This document shows positions 59,168 through 64,000 of a DNA stretch of 64,000 nucleotides, piece after piece (position 1 is the first letter of the stretch; each line of letters begins with the position of its first letter). Position numbers and translations under genes: made by a program. Under the pieces are notes generated by a model. That model made no database searches. It saw only the letters and a list, made by a program, of their open reading frames with translations, and was not told the origin of the DNA. This stretch comes from Chryseosolibacter sp964438975 (lineage in GTDB: Bacteria > Bacteroidota > Bacteroidia > Cytophagales > Cyclobacteriaceae), in NCBI GenBank assembly GCA_964438975.1, contig CAYTMU010000002.1, forward strand, positions 152,669 to 216,668. Reading direction: 5' to 3'.

Positions 59168-60070
59168 ATGAAAAAAATACTCACAATATCGATTCTGGCT
59201 GTCGCAATGTTCGGGACGGCTTTTGCACAAGAACCCGCAACACCGGCGGACACCCTGTTGTGGAAGAAGAAACTCAGCTTTTCAGTTAACCTCAATCAAG
59301 CGTCCTTTTCTTCGAACTGGAAGGCCGGAGGTATTAACGCCTTCGGGTTCAACACAATGTTCAATTACAAGGCTAACTACAAGAATGAGCGGGATGCCTG
59401 GGACAACGATATCGACCTTGCCTTTGGTTTTGTGAACAACTCCGGACTTGGATACCGGAAGACCATTGACCGGATATTTCTGGATACGCGCTACGGCTAT
59501 GACCTGACAGACCACTGGAGCTTGTCTGCATCCGTTAATCTCCTCAGTCAGTTCGCCAAGGGCTACAAATACTCCGATGATTCAGAAGCGCAACTTATTT
59601 CCGCACCATTTGCTCCGACGTTTATCACGGCTGCATTGGGGGTAGAGTATCACCCCGTGGATTATTTTAAGCTCCGGATCTCTCCTTTCTCTCCGCGCAT
59701 CACTATCCTGGGTGACCCCGAACGCTTCGTTGCGACGGTAGGACCCGAACCGTATGGCGTGGTACCACCTGAGAGCACTCGGTTTGAGTGGTTCGGTTTT
59801 CAGTTGCTCGCGGACTTCAACAAACAGATCTTCGAGAACGTAAACCTCAAGTGGAGGTACGTATGCTTCGCCAATTACGAAACACTGAATGCGCAGACGA
59901 TTGACCATCGTCTTGACATCGATTTCGTCGCGAAAGTAGGCAAGTATGTCAACGTCGGGCTGGGCGGCATTCTTCTGTATGATTATGATCAGGACAGCGA
60001 GGCCCAGGTAAGCCAGGTGTTCTCCATCGGATTCCTGTATACCTTCCAGAATTTTACAGAAGGTAAGTAA
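59168..60070 (+). CDS. DUF3078-like outer-membrane protein
   Basis: The 300-residue protein begins with a signal peptide (MKKILTISILAVAMFGTAFAQ). A beta-rich domain follows with SVNLNQASFSSNWKAGGINAFGFNTMFNYKANY, the mark of DUF3078, a family of predicted outer-membrane barrels in Bacteroidota. The strand pattern continues to the C terminus, FSIGFLYTFQNFTEG. Its function is unknown. The start is the ATG at 59168; a nine-codon longer TTG start lies in the promoter. It precedes the HerA-like gene by 19 bases. Confidence 0.88.
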   Translation: MKKILTISILAVAMFGTAFAQEPATPADTLLWKKKLSFSVNLNQASFSSNWKAGGINAFGFNTMFNYKANYKNERDAWDNDIDLAFGFVNNSGLGYRKTIDRIFLDTRYGYDLTDHWSLSASVNLLSQFAKGYKYSDDSEAQLISAPFAPTFITAALGVEYHPVDYFKLRISPFSPRITILGDPERFVATVGPEPYGVVPPESTRFEWFGFQLLADFNKQIFENVNLKWRYVCFANYETLNAQTIDHRLDIDFVAKVGKYVNVGLGGILLYDYDQDSEAQVSQVFSIGFLYTFQNFTEGK

Positions 60071-60089
60071 GAGGCCAACTGATCACACA

Positions 60090-61586
60090 ATGTCCCGGCA
60101 AAGCTTTACCGAAGCAATCCGTCAATCATATTCTTTTCCGAACCCTTCCATCTATCTCGGGGCGGGTGTTTATGAGGGCGAGATCATCAGTGACGCGGCG
60201 GTCAACCTTTCGCTTCGCATGATGACGCGCCACGGGCTGGTTACTGGTGCAACCGGCTCGGGAAAGACACGCACGCTGCAGCTGATTGCCGAACAACTCT
60301 CGTCCGCGGGAGTACCGGTCTTTATTCCCGATATGAAGGGAGACCTGTCAGGCATAGCGCAAGCGGGAACGGTAAACGCCCGAATCGAAGAACGTGCTGA
60401 AGCCCTGAAGATGAATTACACTCCGGCGGGATTTCCGGTTGAGTTATATTCGCTGAGCGGTAAATCTGGTGCTCAGATGCGGGCAACCGTAACGGAATTT
60501 GGACCTGTGCTCCTTTCCCGCATTCTGGAGTTGAACGACGTGCAGACGGGTGTTCTCAACATCGTGTTTAAGTATGCCGATGACAAGAAGCTGCCTGTCG
60601 TGGATTTCAAGGACCTGAAGAAAGTACTCCACTACCTCACAGAAGACAAAGGTGCCGAGGAGATCCGCCATGACTATGGCAAGATATCGACAAGTACATC
60701 AGGAACGATCTTACGGAAGATCGTTTCATTGGAACAGCAGGGCACTGATCATATTTTTGGCGAACCGTCATTTGATATCGAAGACCTGTTCCAAAAGGTC
60801 GATGGACAGGGTGTTATTAGCCTGTTGAATGTATCAGACGTACAGCAGCAACCGGCGATCTTCTCAACGTTCATGCTCGCCCTGCTTGCGGAGTTATATC
60901 AATCTTTGCCGGAAGCCGGCGACCTCGATAAGCCAAAGCTCGTTTTCTTTCTTGACGAAGCTCACCTCCTGTTTAACAATGCGTCGAATGCATTTCTCGA
61001 CCAGATCAACCAGGTTATCCGACTCATCCGTTCAAAGGGAGTCGGGATATTTTTCTGCACGCAGGTGACATCGGATATTCCTGCATCGGTATTGTCTCAG
61101 CTTGGCAACCGGATACACCACGTGATCCGGGCGTTCACACCCAACGACGTCAAGTCACTCAAAGCTACAATCAAGACATTTCCGCATTCCGCGTTTTACA
61201 ACATGGAACAACAGTTCACGCAGCTTGGTACGGGGCAAGCCTTTATCACGGTGCTGAACGAGAAGGGAATTCCAACAGAGACAGTCGTCACCCACCTTAT
61301 TCCTCCCGCCTCTGTGATGGGGCCATTGCCACCTCAGCGCTACCAGGAGATGTTGGATCAGTCCGACGTTTACGGTAAATACAGTAAGGCTGTCGATCCG
61401 CTTAGCGCCTACGAGATATTAGGAGATCGCATGCAAAGTGAGGGATCTCAGGAGAAGGCAGCGCGGAAACCCGGGCGACGGCGCAAGGAGAAATCGACCC
61501 TGGAAGAAGTGATGGGGTCATCCGTAGCCCGTCAGGTCGGACGTGAGCTTGTGCGAGGGATCTTCGGTTTGCTGCGTCGACGGTGA
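60090..61586 (+). CDS. HerA/DUF853-like DNA helicase-type ATPase
   Basis: The 498-residue protein is a RecA-fold ATPase of the DUF853 (YjgR) group. Walker A is GATGSGKTRTLQLI near residues 52-65, FIPDMKGDLSGIAQ follows, FFLDEAHLLFNNASNAFLDQI holds Walker B, and FFCTQVTSDIPASVLSQLGNRI forms the arginine-finger region. A basic C terminus (RRRK) follows. It may pump or unwind DNA, but no nuclease partner such as NurA is encoded beside it. It converges with dnaX, five bases apart. Confidence 0.88.
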   Translation: MSRQSFTEAIRQSYSFPNPSIYLGAGVYEGEIISDAAVNLSLRMMTRHGLVTGATGSGKTRTLQLIAEQLSSAGVPVFIPDMKGDLSGIAQAGTVNARIEERAEALKMNYTPAGFPVELYSLSGKSGAQMRATVTEFGPVLLSRILELNDVQTGVLNIVFKYADDKKLPVVDFKDLKKVLHYLTEDKGAEEIRHDYGKISTSTSGTILRKIVSLEQQGTDHIFGEPSFDIEDLFQKVDGQGVISLLNVSDVQQQPAIFSTFMLALLAELYQSLPEAGDLDKPKLVFFLDEAHLLFNNASNAFLDQINQVIRLIRSKGVGIFFCTQVTSDIPASVLSQLGNRIHHVIRAFTPNDVKSLKATIKTFPHSAFYNMEQQFTQLGTGQAFITVLNEKGIPTETVVTHLIPPASVMGPLPPQRYQEMLDQSDVYGKYSKAVDPLSAYEILGDRMQSEGSQEKAARKPGRRRKEKSTLEEVMGSSVARQVGRELVRGIFGLLRRR

Positions 61587-61590
61587 TAGC

Positions 61591-63281
61591 CTAGAAATCG
61601 GTATCAAGGCCCAGCCGATCCTTCAACTCTTTTAACAGCGGATTCTTCTCCACGAGAAAATCAAATTTCTCGCGATTTGTATAGATGACTTTTATGTCGC
61701 TGTCGGTCTGTACTTCACCTGCGACCTGGATGCTGCTATTCCGCAGCTTTTCCCGGAGGAAGGCAGTGAGGTCGCTTTTGATGTTATTGAGCATCGTCTC
61801 ATGCACCGGACTGAGCAATTGTACTATGACCACGTTGTTTTCCAGCCTATAGGGTTGGGAAAGCATCTGGTACTCCGCCTGGAATTTTCGGCGCTGTTCG
61901 GCGAAAGCCCCCCACGCTTCGCGCAACTGTACGTCTGTGTACGGCTCATCGAAAGTAGAAGCGGGAGCGGTATCGCCAACTGCTTCTGTTTTGTTTTCGC
62001 TTTTGAGGAGGCTGGTGAGTTGCGGAGTGCGAGGCGCGTTCCTGACCTTAGGCTCCCGGGTTGCTACCGGTGGTGGGGTTGATTTTTCCAGAGCCGGTGG
62101 CTCCGGCCCGGAAGCGGAATTCTGTTCAGGTATCTCCGACTCAGGCGGTGTTATACTAATTTTTTTTTTTGTGCCTCCGGAGAGGAGGACGCCATAGAGG
62201 AGCCGTTGGTGACCTGGGTGGCAGATAAGAGATGGTTTACATGAGCCATCTTCATCAGCGCCAGTTCTACGGAAAGTCGCTGGTTCTTGGCAGCCTTGTA
62301 ATTGATGTCACACTGAGTGGCGATATTCAGCCATGTGAGCAGTAATTGCGGCTTGCAGTGTTTTGCCTGAGCCACGTATTTGGCCTTGACATTGTCCGGC
62401 ACCTCCATAAGGTTGACCGTACGGGCATCTTGCGAGACCAGGAGATTGCGGATATGTTCGCTCAAGCCCACGATAAAGTTGTGACCGTCGAATCCTTTCT
62501 TGAGAATTTCATCAAGGAGCACGAGAGGTTGCGAGAGGTTCCCACTTGAAAGCGCGTCGACTACCTGGAAGTAGTAATCGTAGTCGAGGATGTGCAGGTT
62601 AGCCAGTGTATCCTTGAATGTGACACCCTTCCCGGAGGAATAGGTGACCATCAGGTCGAAGATCGAGAGCGCATCGCGCAAAGCGCCGTCCGCTTTTTGA
62701 GCGATCAGGTGCAGTGCTTCATCCTCGGCCGGTATATCCTCCTGTTTGGCAATCTTTTTCAGGTGATTTGATATATCCGAAATCTGGATTCGGTTGAAAT
62801 CGAATATCTGGCACCGCGACAGTATCGTCGGAATGACCTTGTGCTTTTCGGTGGTTGCCAGGATGAATATTGCATACGGCGGCGGCTCCTCCAACGTCTT
62901 CAGGAACGCGTTGAACGCCTGGTTGGAGAGCATGTGCACCTCATCGATGATGTATACCTTGAACTTGCCGAACTGAGGAGGGTACCGAACCTGGTCGATG
63001 AGATTCCGGATATCGTCGACGGAGTTATTGGAAGCCGCGTCCAGTTCGAAGATGTTGAGCGAGTTTTGTTCGGAACGTTCCTCGAAGCCATTGATGAGGC
63101 GAGCGACGATCCGGGCGCAAGTAGTTTTTCCTACACCACGGGGGCCACAGAACAGGAGCGCCTGTGCCAACTTGTTATTGTCGATAGCATTCTTGAGCGT
63201 CGTCGTAATATGCTCCTGGCCGACCACCTCTTCGAAACCCGTAGGCCTGTATTTTCGCGCTGAAACGACAAAATTTTCCAT
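61591..63281 (-). CDS. dnaX: DNA polymerase III tau subunit (full-length dnaX by -1 shift)
   Basis: The open frame from 63281 stops at 62151, just after an A11 tract, but the -1 frame is open from the tract to 61591. A shift there gives about 563 residues. The first part has RFC-type clamp-loader motifs: CGPRGVGKTT (Walker A) near residue 48, YIIDEVHMLS (Walker B) near 108 and LSRCQ (sensor 1 region). The shifted part is a Pro/Glu-rich linker and a C-terminal domain (NNVVIVQL, IKVIYTNREKF) that contacts the polymerase. The usual four-Cys zinc module after Walker A is missing. A homopolymer sequencing error is the main alternative explanation. Confidence 0.85.
62151..63281 (-). CDS. dnaX: DNA polymerase III gamma subunit (short dnaX product)
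   Basis: Without a shift, translation ends with QKKKLV at residue 376, three codons after the A-rich codons. This gives a truncated clamp-loader ATPase containing domains I-III but lacking the linker and the polymerase-binding domain, like gamma of Escherichia coli. Gamma and tau both load the beta sliding clamp, while only tau links polymerases in the replisome. Confidence 0.8.
   Translation of the reverse strand: MENFVVSARKYRPTGFEEVVGQEHITTTLKNAIDNNKLAQALLFCGPRGVGKTTCARIVARLINGFEERSEQNSLNIFELDAASNNSVDDIRNLIDQVRYPPQFGKFKVYIIDEVHMLSNQAFNAFLKTLEEPPPYAIFILATTEKHKVIPTILSRCQIFDFNRIQISDISNHLKKIAKQEDIPAEDEALHLIAQKADGALRDALSIFDLMVTYSSGKGVTFKDTLANLHILDYDYYFQVVDALSSGNLSQPLVLLDEILKKGFDGHNFIVGLSEHIRNLLVSQDARTVNLMEVPDNVKAKYVAQAKHCKPQLLLTWLNIATQCDINYKAAKNQRLSVELALMKMAHVNHLLSATQVTNGSSMASSSPEAQKKKLV
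62160..62178 (-). promoter_or_regulatory. dnaX: dnaX recoding site: GGAGG then an A11 tract
   Basis: On the minus strand GGAGG (62178-62174), CAC and eleven A (62170-62160) precede TTAGTATAA. The tract reads CAA AAA AAA AAA TTA in frame 0 and is suited to transcriptional slippage or -1 ribosomal slippage. The GGAGG could pair with 16S rRNA and push the ribosome backwards, as in Escherichia coli dnaX. A hairpin of 8 pairs lies 53 bases downstream (62106-62088), which is too far for a usual stimulator. Confidence 0.8.
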
Positions 63282-63346
63282 TCCGTGGCAAGATAAAATT
63301 CAGTTTACAATATTTCAATGAAACATTTTGTCCATCGCAGCGGTTT

Positions 63347-63373
63347 AAATATACGATATAGCATCGTATATTT
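63347..63373. promoter_or_regulatory. Perfect 11-base palindrome, probable toxin-antitoxin operator
   Basis: AAATATACGAT, five bases (ATAGC) and ATCGTATATTT form a perfect inverted repeat. It ends 17 bases before an ATG that opens an antitoxin-like frame. Toxin-antitoxin operons of the VapBC type commonly carry such operators, so I read it as the remains of autoregulation. Confidence 0.6.
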
Positions 63374-63390
63374 CAGTAAACATTCAGGGT

Positions 63391-63527
63391 ATGAAAGTAA
63401 CAGCCTTATTACCAGACGATATTGTTCAGGACTAATCGATTGCTACCTTCTTGCCGCCGCGAAGTCCGCCAGTTGTGATTTGTGGACTTTGGATAAACGC
63501 CTGATGGACGTCTTCAACCGGCTTTAA
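63391..63527 (+). pseudogene. Remnant of a VapBC-like toxin-antitoxin module
   Basis: The frame at 63391 reads MKVTALLPDDIVQD and stops. This is the start expected of a VapB-like antitoxin. Immediately after, in another frame, 63432-63527 reads LIDCYLLAAAKSASCDLWTLDKRLMDVFNRL in pieces, the typical C terminus of a PIN-domain toxin (Asp-x3-Leu-Ala-Ala and TLDKRL). An internal deletion apparently joined the first codons of the antitoxin to the last part of the toxin. A 69-codon frame that covers part of it is not a real gene. Confidence 0.65.
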
Positions 63528-63548
63528 GTTCCGGAACCATTTTTCCCT

Positions 63549-63556
63549 TATCTTTG
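63549..63556 (+). promoter_or_regulatory. Probable -7 box upstream of ssrA
   Basis: TATCTTTG is identical to the xerD and pyrD boxes. It lies 56 bases before the mature tmRNA 5' end, so a precursor leader of about 50 bases would need trimming, normally by RNase P. Confidence 0.4.
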
Positions 63557-63612
63557 TCTCCTTATGGTCGACTGGCCTATGCAGTCAGGGGCATTCGGTC
63601 AACTTGATATCC

Positions 63613-64000
63613 GGGGCCGACCGGTTTTGACAGGATGAGCAGTGACGTAAGCAGCATGCGGGCTCATGGGATGAGAGCCCAGAAAGATAGTCCCGAACCA
63701 TACTTGGCGAGTCTAACTACGCCATGGCTGCTTAATCGGATCTAAGATTCGATTAGCCACGTCCCGATAAGATCGGGAGAGCCATCATCGCTCAGCACAG
63801 ACGTTTTGCAGGTGTTGAATAGCGGTGTCGTTATGCAGAACTGCTCCGTGCGAGGTTGCTAAGCACGGCTAAGACAAGCGACTAAGGAGGAGTTTAGGGT
63901 GTTGGTGTCCTTGCTTTTCCCGACAACAACCACCGAATAAGCATGTAGAAACTACGGTACTATCTTCTCTGGACCAGAGTTCGATTCTCTGCGGCTCCAC
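63613..64000 (+). ncRNA. ssrA: Transfer-messenger RNA (3' end cut by window)
   Basis: The 5' acceptor strand GGGGCCG (63613) pairs with CGGCTCC near 63992-63998, with one G-T pair. GTTCGATTC near the 3' end is the T loop of the tRNA-like part. The RNA charges with alanine, rescues ribosomes stalled on broken mRNA and adds a degradation tag. The window ends two bases short of the ACCA tail. Pseudoknot-rich sequence fills the middle. Confidence 0.95.
63706..63735 (+). other. ssrA: tmRNA tag reading frame GESNYAMAA
   Basis: From the resume codon GGC the tmRNA encodes Gly-Glu-Ser-Asn-Tyr-Ala-Met-Ala-Ala and stops at TAA. Bacteroidota tags usually resemble GENNYALAA. The final Ala-Ala is the recognition element for ClpXP-type proteases; Met replaces the usual Leu. 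Confidence 0.9.

Noticed and set aside
62088..62106. 8-base stem downstream of the dnaX tract as a frameshift stimulator
   Set aside because: It lies 53 bases after the tract, too far for usual -1 stimulators; kept only as a note.
63318..63527. 69-codon open frame
   Set aside because: Only its last 30 codons look like protein (PIN-domain toxin end); the rest covers the palindrome, so I describe it as a pseudogene.
63564..63638. 24-codon frame starting seven bases after the TATCTTTG box upstream of ssrA
   Set aside because: It runs into the tmRNA 5' end, has no recognisable features, and the box is better explained as the ssrA promoter.

Overview
The window looks like a chromosomal segment of a member of the Bacteroidota (probably a Cytophagales, Chitinophagales or Sphingobacteriales relative; I cannot place it lower) with roughly even GC. 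Four things point there. Bacteroidota-type families occur throughout: a PorT-like barrel, an OmpA/propeller/regulatory-domain protein of PorE layout, and proteins resembling DUF2851, DUF3078, DUF4288, DUF5606 and DUF6588. Boxes matching TAnnTTTG, the -7 promoter element of this phylum, lie before many genes. Shine-Dalgarno sequences are almost absent. The tmRNA tag reads GESNYAMAA. Most of the window is ordinary housekeeping sequence packed at high density. There is no CRISPR array, prophage, insertion sequence, rRNA or tRNA. One 100-N assembly gap (56530-56629) sits inside a tandem repeat.

Layout: 1-2270 glycosyltransferase (cut by the window edge), ECF sigma factor, rsmG. 2292-4732 (minus) two PlsC acyltransferases around gatC, and a Nudix hydrolase. 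4779-10991 (plus) rnhB, NRDE protein, alpha/beta hydrolase, an orphan LolD-like ATPase, cobalamin adenosyltransferase, prfB with its programmed frameshift, and a YigZ protein. 11126-14050 (minus) a four-gene envelope-stress-like operon: LiaF-like protein, DUF4288, LytS-type kinase, LytTR regulator. 14172-20199 a 3'-5' exonuclease, an amino-acid permease convergent with a saccharopine-dehydrogenase-like enzyme, then DUF4442, an acyltransferase-like protein and a glycosyltransferase. 20210-27486 rsgA, waaA, an outer-membrane protein, a tyrosine phosphatase, aspartokinase, fbp, DUF5606 and engB.

27639-31945 (plus) the PorE-like protein, ubiE/menG, porT and a short-chain dehydrogenase. 31949-39189 (minus) the most interesting block: a PP2C phosphatase with PAS domains, a SiaB-like kinase and a SiaC-like phosphoprotein, followed by a 1017-residue TerB/ABCG transporter, a lipoprotein and a small secreted protein. 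39422-44272 a second saccharopine-dehydrogenase-like enzyme, rnhA, MarC, a class V aminotransferase, aroQ and xerD. 44329-54141 a small barrel protein, pyrD, ftsK, a LolA-like protein, pyrF, DUF2851, a polytopic membrane protein, a NeuD-like acetyltransferase and a nucleoside phosphorylase. 54212-61586 a small unknown protein, an M16 peptidase, an O-methyltransferase, the repeat with the gap, a LysM lytic transglycosylase, a lone receiver domain, DUF3078 and a HerA-like ATPase. 61591-64000 dnaX (broken at an A11 tract, presumably making tau and gamma), the scar of a VapBC-type module with its operator palindrome, and ssrA running off the end.

Cross-cutting observations: two probable recoding genes (prfB and dnaX), -7 boxes placed 4-6 nt before start codons of several genes (predicting leaderless mRNAs), and a SiaABC-like partner-switching cassette whose usual diguanylate cyclase is replaced by a transporter. 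Start codons were chosen by family alignment from memory and by promoter position, and several differ from the longest open frame. All family assignments come from reading the sequence, without database searches.
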